Shown: positions 7,793-17,113, numbered from the stretch's first letter. The stretch is DNA of 64,000 nt from Nocardioides sp. GY 10113 (GCF_004919105.1 NZ_STGK01000002.1:186001-250000); one strand, 5' to 3'. The notes: generated from the letters alone by a model not told the origin. Numbers and translations: made by a program.

Positions 7793-9250
7793 GTGGACGC
7801 GTCCGCCGCGACCGAGAGCGCGACAGCGCCCACGCCGGGGCCCGTCACTGCGCCCGGCGCCAGGTTCCCGCTGCTCGCCCGGGTCGCCCCCTTCCTGCTC
7901 GGAGGCGTCCTCGTCGCCGTCCTGGTCGGCATCCGGATGTCGGCCTTCGGCAGCTGGGACACCTACTTCCACCTCCGGTTCGGCGCCGAGTTCCTCGGCG
8001 CGTGGGAGATCCGCTCCCCCGGGCACGTCGGTCCCGGCCAGTCCGCATCCTGGATCCCGACCCAGTGGCTCAGCCAGGTGGCGATGACGTGGACCCACCA
8101 GCACCTGGGGGACGCCGCCTTCGGTGCGCTGTTCCTGGGGCTCTGCGCCGCCCTGCTGTCCGGCGTCTACCTGCTCGCGCGCTCCCGCGCCGGCTCCCTG
8201 ACCGCGCTGCTGCTCACGGCCGTCGCCGCCATCGGGCTCCAGCCCTGGCTGACGATGCGTCCGCAGATGATCAGCTTCCTGCTCACCGTGGCCGTCGTCG
8301 CCGGGTGGCAGCGCGCGGCGCGGCTCCGCACCGTGCCCTGGTGGCTGATCCCCCTCGGGTGGCTCTGGGCTCAGTGCCACGGAATGTGGGCGGTGGGGGT
8401 CCTGATCAGCCTCGCGGCCGCGATCGGCACGATCGCCCAGACCCGTCCCGACCGGCGCCGGCGCGCGGCACTGCTCGCGGTGCCGGCGGGCATGGCGCTC
8501 GCCGCCCTGGCGACGCCGGTCGGCCCACGGGTCGCCGCGGCACTGTGGGCGGCGACCTCCCGGGCCCCGCACTTCGGCGAGTGGGGCGCGCCCGACTACG
8601 CCTCACCCGAGATGTGGCCGATCACCGCGCTGGTGCTGCTGACGATCGCACTGGTGGCCCGGCAACGTGGCCTGGCGCCGTTCGACCTGGTGCTGCTGGT
8701 CACCGGCTGCGGGCTCGCGCTCTACTCCCAGCGCACGATCCCGCTGGCCGTGGTGGTGCTGACGCCCGTGGCGGCAGCAGCCATCAACCGGGCGACCGGG
8801 CGCCGTCGCGCACCGGTGAACAGGCTCGAGCGCGGCTGCCTCACGGCCGCGGCGCTCACCGTGATCGCCGCCGGCACCGTGTCGGGCAGCGCGACCGCCC
8901 CCGGCATCACCGCCGACGTCGACCCGTTCCAGCAGCGGCTGGTCGGGCTCGCACCGCACACCGCCGTGCTCACCGACAGGGGGCTCGGCAGCGCCCTGCT
9001 GTGGACCAATCCTGGCCTCGAGATCCCGGTGCACGGCTACGGCGACCTCTACGCCGACGCCGAGCTCGACGCGCTGGACGCGATGGTCCGGGTCGAGCCC
9101 GGCTGGGACGCGACGGTACGCCGCCTCGGCGCCGACGTGGCGCTCCTCCCCTCCGACAGCCCGCTCTCGGACGCGCTGCGCCGGGCGGGCTGGGCGCCGG
9201 CCCAGGAGACGGAGCGGACGGTGCTGCTCCTGCGCACCGACGCGGGCTGA
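7793..9250 (+). CDS. Polytopic membrane protein, unknown function
   Basis: Protein of 485 aa starting at a GTG 6 bp after the RAM-domain gene. A short polar N-terminus (1-25) is followed by roughly nine or ten hydrophobic segments between 26 and about 370. A soluble C-terminal domain of about 110 residues (FQQRLVGLAPHTAVLTDRG onward) follows. The layout resembles GT-C-type glycosyltransferases (membrane core plus extracytoplasmic tail), but I see no decisive catalytic motif. Clustering with the RAM protein may hint at linked regulation. Confidence 0.7.
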   Translation: MDASAATESATAPTPGPVTAPGARFPLLARVAPFLLGGVLVAVLVGIRMSAFGSWDTYFHLRFGAEFLGAWEIRSPGHVGPGQSASWIPTQWLSQVAMTWTHQHLGDAAFGALFLGLCAALLSGVYLLARSRAGSLTALLLTAVAAIGLQPWLTMRPQMISFLLTVAVVAGWQRAARLRTVPWWLIPLGWLWAQCHGMWAVGVLISLAAAIGTIAQTRPDRRRRAALLAVPAGMALAALATPVGPRVAAALWAATSRAPHFGEWGAPDYASPEMWPITALVLLTIALVARQRGLAPFDLVLLVTGCGLALYSQRTIPLAVVVLTPVAAAAINRATGRRRAPVNRLERGCLTAAALTVIAAGTVSGSATAPGITADVDPFQQRLVGLAPHTAVLTDRGLGSALLWTNPGLEIPVHGYGDLYADAELDALDAMVRVEPGWDATVRRLGADVALLPSDSPLSDALRRAGWAPAQETERTVLLLRTDAG

Positions 9251-9275
9251 CGCCCGCCGAGCCCAGCACCGCCCC

Positions 9276-9307
9276 GGCACGGCCCGACACACGGCCTTCG
9301 CCGTGCC
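9276..9307. terminator. Inverted repeat between convergent genes
   Basis: GGCACGGC (9276-9283) pairs with GCCGTGCC (9300-9307), and a nested CACGGC/GCCGTG hairpin lies inside. It sits between the stops of the membrane protein (+) and trpD (-), so it may terminate both. There is no T-run. Confidence 0.45.
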
Positions 9308-9329
9308 TCAGCCGGCCCTCAGCCGCCCC

Positions 9330-10379
9330 TCAGGCGCCGCCGGCCGCAGCGACCCATCGCTCGAGCGCGGAGGCCGCAGCGCCGGAGTCGACGGCCTTCG
9401 CCGCGCGCTCCAGGCCGCGGCCCAACGCGTCGGTCACCGGAGCGCCGGGCTCGTCGTAGACGGCCAGCGCGGCGCCCGCGTTGAGCAGCACCGCGTCCCG
9501 CACGGGCCCCGACTCGCCGGCCAGGACCCGACGCACCACCTCGGCGTTGTGGGCGGCGTCGCCGCCGCGCAGGTCCTCCGGGGTGGCCGGTGCGATCCCC
9601 AGGTCGGCGGGGTCGACCACGGCGGTCGTCACCTGGCCGCCGTGGGCGACCCAGACCCGTGAGGTCGTCGTGGTGGTCAGCTCGTCCAGCCCGTCGTCGC
9701 CCCGGAACACCCAGGCGTCGACGCCGCGTCGAGCGAAGACGCCCGCCATCACCGGCGCCATCCGCGCGTCGGCGCAGCCGATCGCCTGCGCCTGGGGGGC
9801 GGCCGGGTTGGAGAGCGGGCCGAGGAAGTTGAAGGTCGTCCCGATCCCGAGCTCGCGGCGAACGGTCGCCGCGTGGCGCATCGCGGGGTGGAAGGCAGCC
9901 GCGAAGCAGAACGTGATCCCGGCCTCGGTGGCGACCTCGCCGACCCGGCGGGGCGCGAGGTCGAGGCGGACGCCCAGCTGCTCGAGCACGTCCGCGGAGC
10001 CGGACTTCGAGGAGGCGGAACGGTTGCCGTGCTTCACGACGGTCGCGCCGGCGCCGGCCGCGACGATCGCGGCCATCGTCGAGATGTTGACCGAGAACGA
10101 GCGGTCACCGCCGGTGCCGACGACATCGAGCAAGCGCCCGGGCACGGTGATCGCGTGCCCCGCCGCGTGCATCGCCTCGACGATGCCGGTGAGCTCCTCG
10201 ATCGACTCGCCCTTGGCGCGCAGCCCGACCGCGAAGCCGGCGATCTGCGCCTCGGTGGCGGCTCCCGCGAGGATCTCGCCCATCGCCCAGGTCGCCTGCT
10301 CGGCGCCGAGGTCCGCGCCGGCCACGAGCGTGGCGAGCACGTCCGCCCAGGTCACCGGCGCCAGGTCGGCGCCGCTCAC
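9330..10379 (-). CDS. trpD: Anthranilate phosphoribosyltransferase
   Basis: Protein of 349 aa. It transfers phosphoribose from PRPP to anthranilate, the second step of tryptophan synthesis. Signature GTGGD (88-92, PRPP/Mg site) and KHGNRSASS (116-124) are intact. The GTG start at 10377-10379 overlaps the upstream stop in a GTGA, indicating translational coupling to the receiver-like protein. Length is normal. It is not next to other trp genes, as is usual in actinobacteria. Confidence 0.95.
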   Translation of the reverse strand: MSGADLAPVTWADVLATLVAGADLGAEQATWAMGEILAGAATEAQIAGFAVGLRAKGESIEELTGIVEAMHAAGHAITVPGRLLDVVGTGGDRSFSVNISTMAAIVAAGAGATVVKHGNRSASSKSGSADVLEQLGVRLDLAPRRVGEVATEAGITFCFAAAFHPAMRHAATVRRELGIGTTFNFLGPLSNPAAPQAQAIGCADARMAPVMAGVFARRGVDAWVFRGDDGLDELTTTTTSRVWVAHGGQVTTAVVDPADLGIAPATPEDLRGGDAAHNAEVVRRVLAGESGPVRDAVLLNAGAALAVYDEPGAPVTDALGRGLERAAKAVDSGAAASALERWVAAAGGA

Positions 10380-10777
10380 GCGGGCACGCGGTCGCTGAGC
10401 AGCGCCGCGACGGCCTCGGCCAGACGAATCGGGTCGAGCGGGTGCGGGACGGCGGCGTCGGCGCGAGACCACGTCGCCAACCAGGCGTCCTGCGGGCGGC
10501 CGGTGAGCACCAGGATCGGCGGGCAGTCAGCGATCTCGTCCTTGAGCTGCTTGGCGATGCCCATGCCGCCGGCGGGCACGGCCTCGCCGTCCAGGATGGC
10601 CAGCGCCAGGCCACCGGCATCCATGTTCGCGATCACGACCGGCTCGGTCGCCACCTCGACGTACTCGACCTCGGGGAGGTCGGGATGCGGGCGACGGCCC
10701 AGCGCCAGGATGACCTGCTCACGGGTGTGCACGTCGTCGCTGTAGACGAGCACCTTCAGCGGCTTCGGGGAGGACAC
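10376..10777 (-). CDS. Degenerate receiver-domain protein coupled to trpD
   Basis: Protein of 133 aa forming a single CheY-like domain with no output domain. VLVYSDD supplies the acidic patch and D63 (AILDGEA) is a plausible phospho-acceptor, but the conserved Lys is replaced by H112 (VPHP), so normal phosphorylation switching is doubtful. The GTG start at 10775-10777 is supported by TAGCAT 7 nt upstream. Coupling to trpD by a 4-bp overlap is conserved in many actinobacteria as far as I know, but its role is unknown. Confidence 0.8.
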   Translation of the reverse strand: MSSPKPLKVLVYSDDVHTREQVILALGRRPHPDLPEVEYVEVATEPVVIANMDAGGLALAILDGEAVPAGGMGIAKQLKDEIADCPPILVLTGRPQDAWLATWSRADAAVPHPLDPIRLAEAVAALLSDRVPA

Positions 10778-10784
10778 GCGCCGG

Positions 10785-10790
10785 ATGCTA
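10785..10790 (-). promoter_or_regulatory. -10 box TAGCAT, leaderless start
   Basis: TAGCAT on the minus strand ends 7 nt before the GTG of the receiver-like protein. It probably drives the receiver-trpD pair. Confidence 0.55.
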
Positions 10791-10933
10791 CTTGTCCCGG
10801 GCCTCCGGCGGAACCGTGACAATCAGCACGACCTGGGACTTTTCCACGCGTGGGGGCCTCGTTCAGGCGTCCCACAGGTTGCTCTCAGGCCACGTTTGGA
10901 GGGGGGTGGGGTGCCGCCGGTCGCGTGTACCGC

Positions 10934-10939
10934 CATAAT
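10934..10939 (+). promoter_or_regulatory. -10 box CATAAT, leaderless start of ctaE-qcrCAB
   Basis: CATAAT ends 7 nt before the GTG at 10947. This supports that start over the ATG at 10938, which would overlap the box. Confidence 0.5.
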
Positions 10940-10946
10940 GAGGCAC

Positions 10947-11591
10947 GTGGCGACCTCAGCAACGGCTTCTCTTCCCGCATCGCGGCTCTACGGCCAGCAC
11001 GACCGACCGAGCATGGTCGCGGTCGGCACCATCATCTGGCTGTCGAGCGAGCTGATGTTCTTCGCGGCGCTCTTCGCGTCGTACTTCACGATCCGCTCGG
11101 TGAGCGAGGACATGTGGGCGGCGAACACCGCGCTCCTGAACGTCCCGTTCGCCCTGGCCAACACCACGATCCTGGTGCTGTCCTCGCTGACCTGCCAGCT
11201 GGGCGTCTTCGCCGCGGAGCGCGGCCAGGTCGGTCGCAGCGGCTCGCTCCTGCAGGTCGGCAAGTGGGGCCTGCGCGAGTGGTTCATCCTCACCTACGTC
11301 ATGGGCGCGGTCTTCATCGGCGGCCAGGCGCTGGAGTACACCGAGCTCATCCACGAGGGCGTGACCATCCCGCACGACGCGTACGGGACGATGTTCTACC
11401 TCACCACCGGGTTCCACGGTCTCCACGTGACCGGCGGTCTGATCGCCTTCCTCTTCGTCCTCGGCCGCACCTACATCGCGCGCCGCTTCACCCACGAGCA
11501 GGCCGTCAGCGCCATCGTCGTGTCGTACTACTGGCACTTCGTCGACGTCGTCTGGATCGGCCTGTTCGCCACCATCTACCTCGTCAAGTGA
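10947..11591 (+). CDS. ctaE: Cytochrome c oxidase subunit III
   Basis: Protein of 214 aa with five membrane helices and the family signature near the N-terminus ([21 protein letters not shown]), then [14 protein letters not shown] and [14 protein letters not shown]. The subunit supports the CtaD catalytic core of the aa3 oxidase. The GTG start matches the usual length for actinobacterial CtaE. It is the first gene of the ctaE-qcrC-qcrA-qcrB unit, followed 46 bp later by qcrC. The order reflects the obligate bc1-aa3 supercomplex. Confidence 0.95.
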   Translation: MATSATASLPASRLYGQHDRPSMVAVGTIIWLSSELMFFAALFASYFTIRSVSEDMWAANTALLNVPFALANTTILVLSSLTCQLGVFAAERGQVGRSGSLLQVGKWGLREWFILTYVMGAVFIGGQALEYTELIHEGVTIPHDAYGTMFYLTTGFHGLHVTGGLIAFLFVLGRTYIARRFTHEQAVSAIVVSYYWHFVDVVWIGLFATIYLVK

Positions 11592-11637
11592 CGACCCTCT
11601 TCCGCCCCGCCCCGACACGGACACGCAAGGACTGAAC

Positions 11638-12519
11638 GTGCGTCTTCTGAACCGCTCCGCCGGTCGCCTGTCACGGCATCGCCGTGGCCCGATCGCCGGA
11701 CTGATGGTGCTGCTCCTCGGCCTGCTGACGATGGGCGGCCTCTACGCCGCCTTCTCGCCGGCGCAGGCCGACTCCAGCCCGGTCGCCGCGGACGAGCAGC
11801 TCATCCAGGAGGGCCGCGAGCTCTTCCTGATCGGCTGCGCGTTCTGCCACGGCCAGAACGGAGAGGGTGTGCTCACCCAGGGCGGCAGCCAGTACGGCCC
11901 GGCCCTGACCGACGTGGGCGCCGCCGCCGTCGACTTCCAGGTCGGCACCGGCCGGATGCCGATGGCCCAGCCCGGCGTCCAGGCCCCCCGCAAGGAGGTC
12001 GTCTACTCCGACCAGGAGATCGAGGCGCTCTCCGCGTTCGTCGGCTCGCTCGGCACCGGCCCGGCGATCCCCGACGAGGAGCTGTACTCGACCGAGGGCC
12101 TGAGCGAGGACGAGCTCAACGAGCTCGTCGTCCGCGGCGGCCAGATCTTCCTGGCCAACTGCACCGCCTGCCACAACTTCGAGGGCTCCGGCGGCGCCAT
12201 GCCCCGCGGTGGCTACGCCCCGAAGATCCGCGGCGTCGACTCCAAGCACATCTACGAGGCCATGCTGACCGGCCCGCAGTCGATGGACACCTTCTCCGAC
12301 GGCAACATCCCGCCGGAGGACAAGAAGGCCGTCATCGCCTACCTCGAGACCCTGGACGAGCAGCCCGGGTTCGGTGGATTCAGCTTCGGCAGCCTCGGCC
12401 CGGTGAGCGAGGGCATCACCGCCTGGCTCGTCGGCCTCGGCATCCCGGTCGCGTTCGCGGTCTGGATCGCCGCCCACACCACACGCTCGAGCAAGAAGAA
12501 GGACGAGGCGCAGGCGTGA
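11638..12519 (+). CDS. qcrC: Diheme cytochrome c subunit of the bc1 complex
   Basis: Protein of 293 aa with two heme-binding CxxCH motifs, C67-A-F-C70-H71 and C175-T-A-C178-H179. An N-terminal signal-anchor (about 20-40) and a C-terminal membrane helix (about 260-282) hold it on the outer face. In actinobacteria this diheme protein replaces cytochrome c1 and soluble cytochrome c, passing electrons directly to CtaC. Its GTG/TGA end overlaps the qcrA start by 4 bp. Confidence 0.96.
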   Translation: MRLLNRSAGRLSRHRRGPIAGLMVLLLGLLTMGGLYAAFSPAQADSSPVAADEQLIQEGRELFLIGCAFCHGQNGEGVLTQGGSQYGPALTDVGAAAVDFQVGTGRMPMAQPGVQAPRKEVVYSDQEIEALSAFVGSLGTGPAIPDEELYSTEGLSEDELNELVVRGGQIFLANCTACHNFEGSGGAMPRGGYAPKIRGVDSKHIYEAMLTGPQSMDTFSDGNIPPEDKKAVIAYLETLDEQPGFGGFSFGSLGPVSEGITAWLVGLGIPVAFAVWIAAHTTRSSKKKDEAQA

Positions 12520-13640
12520 CCGACGTACACGACACCCACGCGGACGCCACCGGCGCCGAACTGGCGGTGGCGGAGCCGATCGCGGATCCGGGTCTCCCGG
12601 AGCACCAGTGGCGTCCCACGGACGTCGACGAGAAGGCCGAGAAGCGGGCCGAGCGACAGGTGGCCGGCTTCTTCGCCGCGTCCGCCGCGTTCACGATCCT
12701 CTTCCTGGTCGCGTATTTCACCCTCGACATCGAGGACGACTGGACGATCATCGCGGGCTTCGGCGCCTCGACGATGGCGCTGGGCTTCTCGCTCGGCCTG
12801 GCGCTGATGTGCATCGGCGTCGGCATCATCCACTGGGCCCGCAAGCTCATGGCGGACGTCGAGCTGGTCGAGATGCGCCACCCGGCCCGGTCCTCCGACG
12901 AGGACCGCGAGGCGTCCCTGGAGGCGCTCAACGCCGGTCTCGCCGAGTCGGGCATCGGCCGCCGGCCGCTGGTCCGCAACTCGCTGCTGGGCGCCGTGGG
13001 CCTGCTGGGCCTGCCCGCCGTGGTGATGCTGCGCGACCTCGGCCCGCTGCCGGGCGACAAGCTCGAGCACACGATCTGGGGCCAGGGCGGCAAGACGGTC
13101 GACGGCAGGAAGGTCCCGCTGATGCGGGTCTCCCGCGACGCGATCGGCACCCCGATCCTCGCCTCCGACCTGGAGATCGGCGACCTGGTCAACGCCCAGC
13201 CCGACGTGTTCTGGAACCCGGAGCGCTACGGCATGGACGAGGCCGACGTCGAGGGCGTCAACCTCCAGGTCGAGAAGGCCAAGTCCTCCCTGATCCTGCT
13301 CCGGATGGACCCGGCCGACATCAAGCCCGGCAAGGCCGCCGACGGCAGCAGCCGGGAGAACTGGTCGGTCAACGGCATCGTGGCGTACTCCAAGATCTGC
13401 ACCCACGTGGGCTGCCCGATCTCGCTGAACGAGCGGACGACGCACCACCTGCTCTGCCCCTGCCACCAGTCCACCTTCGACCTCGCCGACTCCGGCAAGG
13501 TCGTGTTCGGCCCCGCCGGACGTCCGCTGCCCCAGCTGCCGCTGGCCGTGGACGACGAGGGATACCTGGTCGCGCAGAGCGACTTCGACGAGCCGGTCGG
13601 CCCGAGCTACTGGGAGCGTGACTACTATGACCGCTGGTGA
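12516..13640 (+). CDS. qcrA: Rieske iron-sulfur subunit of the bc1 complex
   Basis: Protein of 374 aa, larger than the classical Rieske protein because it has three N-terminal membrane helices (about 50-70, 80-108, 155-172), as in other actinobacteria. The [2Fe-2S] ligands are C295/H297 (CTHVGC) and C314/H317 (CPCHQS), with C300 and C316 likely forming the disulfide. It takes electrons from menaquinol. The GTG start overlaps the qcrC stop. Confidence 0.96.
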   Translation: MTDVHDTHADATGAELAVAEPIADPGLPEHQWRPTDVDEKAEKRAERQVAGFFAASAAFTILFLVAYFTLDIEDDWTIIAGFGASTMALGFSLGLALMCIGVGIIHWARKLMADVELVEMRHPARSSDEDREASLEALNAGLAESGIGRRPLVRNSLLGAVGLLGLPAVVMLRDLGPLPGDKLEHTIWGQGGKTVDGRKVPLMRVSRDAIGTPILASDLEIGDLVNAQPDVFWNPERYGMDEADVEGVNLQVEKAKSSLILLRMDPADIKPGKAADGSSRENWSVNGIVAYSKICTHVGCPISLNERTTHHLLCPCHQSTFDLADSGKVVFGPAGRPLPQLPLAVDDEGYLVAQSDFDEPVGPSYWERDYYDRW

Positions 13641-15336
13641 CATGAGCAAGGTCGCCGCGACCAACGGCACCGAGCCGGCGATGCCCGGCAAGAGCAGCCA
13701 GCGGGCCGGCGTCGTCGCCAACTGGGCCGACGAGCGTCTGGGCCTCGGCTCGGCGATGAAGAAGAACCTGCGCAAGGTCTTCCCCGACCACTGGTCGTTC
13801 ATGCTCGGCGAGGTGGCTCTGTGGAGCTTCGTCGTCCTGCTGCTCAGCGGCGTCTTCCTGACGCTGTGGTTCGACCCGAGCATGGCCGAGGTGCAGTACA
13901 ACGGCACCTACGACCCGCTGCGCGGGGTCCACATGTCGGCGGCGTTCGCCTCGACGCTGGACATCTCGTTCGACGTCCGCGGTGGTCTGCTCATGCGGCA
14001 GATGCACCACTGGGCGGCGATGATCTTCATCGCCTCGATGATGATCCACCTGATGCGGGTCTACCTCACCGGCGCGTTCCGCAAGCCGCGCGAGGTCAAC
14101 TGGCTGATCGGCTGCCTGCTGCTGCTGCTCGGCACCATCGAGGGCTTCACCGGCTACTCGCTCCCCGACGACCTGCTCTCGGGCACCGGCGTCCGGGCCG
14201 CGGACGGCTTCATGAAGGCGACCCCGGTGGTCGGCACCTACATGTCGTTCTTCCTCTTCGGCGGCGAGTTCCCGGGTGACTCGATCATCCCGCGCTTCTA
14301 CGTCATGCACATCCTGCTCATCCCGGGCCTGCTGCTGGCGCTGATCGCTGCCCACATGCTGCTGCTCGTGTACCACAAGCACACCCAGTGGCCTGGTCCC
14401 GGCCGGACGCAGGAGAACGTCGTCGGCTACCCGATGCTCCCCGTCTACGCCGCCAAGGCCGGTGGCTTCTTCTTCATCGTGTTCGGCGTGACCGCCCTGA
14501 TGGGTGGCCTGTTCTCGATCAACAACGTGTGGAAGCTCGGTCCCTACGACCCGTCCAAGGTGACCGCCGGCTCGCAGCCCGACTGGTACATGGGCTGGCC
14601 CGACGGCCTGCTGCGGATCATCCCGGCGTGGGAGACCCACCTGTGGGGCTTCACCGTGTCGTGGAACATCATGCTGCCGATCCTGGTGGCGCCGCCGCTG
14701 CTGCTGATCATCCTGATGCTGCTGCCGTTCATCGAGTCCTGGGTGACCGGCGACAAGCGGGAGCACCACCTCCTGCAGCGGCCGCGGAACGCTCCGACCC
14801 GCACCGCGGTGCTGGTGGCGCTGATGACCTTCTACGGCCTCTCCTGGGCCGCGGGCGGCAACGACATCATCGCGATCAAGTTCCACCTGAGCATCAACCA
14901 GATCACCTACTTCATGAGGGCCGCGGTCTTCATCGGCCCGGTGATCGCCTTCTTCATCACGCGTCGCTGGTGCATCTCGCTGCAGCGTCACGACAACGAG
15001 AAGCTGCTGCACGGCTACGAGTCCGGTGTGCTGGTCCGCTCCCCCGATGGCGGGTACGCCGAGAAGCACCTGCCGCTTCCGGAGGCCAAGGCCTACACGC
15101 TCACGGCTCGTGACCGCGACCCGGAGGTCGAGGAGGTCGACGAGACGCTGACCGGTCGCGAGGGTCGCAAGGCCCGCCTGCGCAACCGGCTGCAGAAGCT
15201 GTACTTCGCCGACAACCAGCAGAAGCCGTCCGCCGAGGAGCTGCACGACGCGCAGCACCACGCCGAGCACGAGCTGCACGAGCTCGAGTCGCAGATCGCC
15301 GCCGGGCCGAACCGGCACGGTCCGGCCGAGCACTGA
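13627..15336 (+). CDS. qcrB: Cytochrome b subunit of the bc1 complex
   Basis: Protein of 569 aa with the fused b6/IV-like layout of actinobacterial QcrB: eight or more helices, heme-ligand His pairs in helices II and IV, and a long charged C-terminal tail (about 455-569). It binds both b hemes and the menaquinol sites, and this subunit is the target of known QcrB inhibitors in mycobacteria. I chose the ATG at 13627 because GGAG lies 10 nt upstream; a GTG at 13618 and an ATG at 13642 are alternatives. It overlaps qcrA by 14 bp. Confidence 0.95.
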   Translation: MTAGDMSKVAATNGTEPAMPGKSSQRAGVVANWADERLGLGSAMKKNLRKVFPDHWSFMLGEVALWSFVVLLLSGVFLTLWFDPSMAEVQYNGTYDPLRGVHMSAAFASTLDISFDVRGGLLMRQMHHWAAMIFIASMMIHLMRVYLTGAFRKPREVNWLIGCLLLLLGTIEGFTGYSLPDDLLSGTGVRAADGFMKATPVVGTYMSFFLFGGEFPGDSIIPRFYVMHILLIPGLLLALIAAHMLLLVYHKHTQWPGPGRTQENVVGYPMLPVYAAKAGGFFFIVFGVTALMGGLFSINNVWKLGPYDPSKVTAGSQPDWYMGWPDGLLRIIPAWETHLWGFTVSWNIMLPILVAPPLLLIILMLLPFIESWVTGDKREHHLLQRPRNAPTRTAVLVALMTFYGLSWAAGGNDIIAIKFHLSINQITYFMRAAVFIGPVIAFFITRRWCISLQRHDNEKLLHGYESGVLVRSPDGGYAEKHLPLPEAKAYTLTARDRDPEVEEVDETLTGREGRKARLRNRLQKLYFADNQQKPSAEELHDAQHHAEHELHELESQIAAGPNRHGPAEH

Positions 15337-15352
15337 GCCTCACGGCTCCGGC

Positions 15353-15402
15353 ACGACGAAGCGGGCCCGCTCCCCTCGGGGGGGGCGGGCCCGCTTCGTC
15401 GT
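15353..15402 (+). terminator. Strong terminator after ctaE-qcrCAB
   Basis: A perfect 18-bp stem (15353-15370 with 15385-15402) encloses a 14-nt loop and is followed by TTT. It lies 16 bp after the qcrB stop. Confidence 0.85.
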
Positions 15403-15450
15403 TTCAGTGCGCCCGTCGACGGGCGGCAGCAGCCAGGATGATCACGCCCC

Positions 15451-15645
15451 TTAGTGCCGCGCGCCCGGCGCCGATCGGGCCTGGTGCCGCGCTCCCGGCG
15501 CCGATCGGGCCTGGTGCCGCGCTCCCGGCGCCGGTCGGGCCTGGCGCCGCGCTCCCGGCGCCGATCGGGCCTGGTGGCGTGCCCCCGGCGCCGATCGGGC
15601 CTGGTGGCGTGCCCCCGGCGCCGATCGGGCCTGGTGGCGTGCCCC
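15451..15645. repeat. 30-bp tandem repeat array, about 6.5 copies
   Basis: Units begin at 15451, 15481, 15511, 15541, 15571, 15601 and 15631 (the last partial). The core GGCGCCGATCGGGCCTGG is nearly invariant. The variable part changes in blocks, GTGCCGCGCTCCC in the first copies and GTGGCGTGCCCCC in the last ones, as expected of copy duplication. Each unit contains the palindrome CCGATCGG. There are no spacers, so it is not a CRISPR array. Confidence 0.9.
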
Positions 15646-15901
15646 GAATGCCGGGCTCCTGGTGGCGCTGGCCCGGTGCCGCCGCGCGCGACCGCCGCCG
15701 GCTGCCGCCCGCTGCGCCACCCGGCGCCGACCGCCATCTCACGCGGTCGGTGTCTTAGCCGGCCGCACTCCCCCACCACACGCCCGGGAGGGACTCGTCG
15801 AGGTGGGTGTCACCCACGCAGGGCTGCAGGGCCTCAGAACGGCCGTGCTGGAGCCGTGCGGGCGCGATGGGAGGAGACCCTCGCGGGCCATCCCCCGCCG
15901 C

Positions 15902-17113
15902 TCAGAGTGCGGAGTCCGCCTTGTAGTCGCGGTAGTCGATGTTCCAGTCGCCGTAGCCGTTCGTCGGCTCCATCGGGCGGTCGGTGCCGGTGTACTCGAC
16001 GACATCGCCGCGGCGGCTCATCGCGTAGAGCCAGCCGGCGTTCTCGGTGCTCATGCCGGTGCAGCCGTGCGACACGTTGGCGTAGCCCTGCGACCCGACC
16101 GACCAGGGCGCGGCGTGGATGAACTCGCCGGAGTAGGTGAGCCGCATCGCCCACTTCACGTCGTCGATGTCGTAGGCCTCCGCGCTGTCGGCGGGGATGC
16201 CGACGGTCTCGGAGTTCATCCGCTTCTCGGCGAACTTCTCGATGATCACCTTCGTGCCGGAGCGGGTGGTGAAGCCGGCCTTGCCGGTGGTGATCGGGAT
16301 GGTGCGCAGCAGGTCGCCGTTGGAGAAGACCTTCATCTGGTGGGTCCGGGCATCGACCTTGTAGACGTGGGCGTCGCCGACGGTGAAGTCGACCACCCGG
16401 TCCTCCTGGCCGTAGATGCCGCCGCCGGCGTCCACGCCGTTGACGTCGGCCTCGACGTGGACCTGGGTGCCCGCCTGCCAGTACGTCCTGGGGCGCCAGT
16501 GCACCTCGTTGTCGCTGATCCAGTGCCAACTGCCGGCCTGGGCCGGCGTGGACGTGACGGAGAGGTGCTGCTCGATGGAGGCGCGGTCGGTGACCGCGAC
16601 GTCGAAGGTGACGATGACGGGCATGCCCACGCCCACCGTCTCCCCGTCCAGCGGCGCGACCGAGGGGTAGGTCTGCTGGTCCAGGGTCAGCGCCTGCGTG
16701 GTGAACGAGGTGGTGCGTCGCGTCCGCGTGCCCTCGGCGCCACGGGCGACCGCGGTGACCGTGTAGGTCTGGCCCGGCTCGAGGCGGTCCTCGGCCGTCC
16801 ACGTCGTCCCGTCCTGCGACAGGCTGCCGGGGAGCTCACCGTCGGCGTAGCCGGCCGTGACCTTGGTCAGGCTTCCCCGCTTGGCGCCGACGGTGACCAG
16901 GGTCGAGACCGGGACGTCGGTGGCGCCCCGCGCGATGTTGGTGCGCACGACTGGGGCGGCCGGCGCCGCCGAGGTCTCGGCGACGGACGGTTCGTCGCCC
17001 GGCCCCAGGGCGCCGATGCCGGCGCTCGCGTCGCAGCCCGCCAGCCCGAGCAGGGCCAGCGCCGCCACCAGGGCGGCGCCGCGGGCACGAAGGGAGCGGG
17101 CGGAGTTCGTCAC
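15902..17113 (-). CDS. L,D-transpeptidase lipoprotein (YkuD)
   Basis: Protein of 403 aa. A lipoprotein signal ends LAGC with Cys at 27. Ig-like (Big) domains occupy about 60-230, and a YkuD catalytic domain follows with SHGCTGM (H349, catalytic C351). It makes 3-3 crosslinks between mDAP residues of peptidoglycan at the outer membrane face. The GTG start at 17111-17113 is supported by TATCCT 6 nt upstream. This Ig-Ig-YkuD layout is that of mycobacterial LdtMt2-type enzymes. Confidence 0.93.
   Translation of the reverse strand: MTNSARSLRARGAALVAALALLGLAGCDASAGIGALGPGDEPSVAETSAAPAAPVVRTNIARGATDVPVSTLVTVGAKRGSLTKVTAGYADGELPGSLSQDGTTWTAEDRLEPGQTYTVTAVARGAEGTRTRRTTSFTTQALTLDQQTYPSVAPLDGETVGVGMPVIVTFDVAVTDRASIEQHLSVTSTPAQAGSWHWISDNEVHWRPRTYWQAGTQVHVEADVNGVDAGGGIYGQEDRVVDFTVGDAHVYKVDARTHQMKVFSNGDLLRTIPITTGKAGFTTRSGTKVIIEKFAEKRMNSETVGIPADSAEAYDIDDVKWAMRLTYSGEFIHAAPWSVGSQGYANVSHGCTGMSTENAGWLYAMSRRGDVVEYTGTDRPMEPTNGYGDWNIDYRDYKADSAL

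Larger units (their letters stand above)
15337..15901. other. 565-bp region without a convincing gene
   Basis: Between qcrB (+) and the L,D-transpeptidase (-). It holds the qcrB terminator, a 30-bp tandem-repeat array (15451-15645), and near 15800-15815 a short GTGGGTG-TCACCCAC dyad that may end the transpeptidase transcript. The open frames across the array follow from its period of 30 (a multiple of 3) and lack of stops; I do not accept them as genes. Confidence 0.6.

Noticed and set aside
5293..9459. 1388-codon open frame on the plus strand
   Set aside because: It runs out of frame through the nuclease, RAM and membrane-protein genes; it is Arg/Pro/Ala-rich and low in complexity, typical of GC-rich third-position bias.
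10785..10946. N-terminal extension of CtaE in the same frame
   Set aside because: The extra 54 residues are not like CtaE and would overlap the -10 box; the GTG at 10947 gives the family length.
15451..15645. Possible CRISPR array
   Set aside because: The 30-bp units are directly adjacent with no unique spacers, and no cas genes are nearby.
15438..15758. Proline/alanine-rich frame over the 30-bp repeat array
   Set aside because: A 30-bp period keeps any frame open, and both strands show similar decapeptide repeats. There is no ribosome-binding site, signal or domain.
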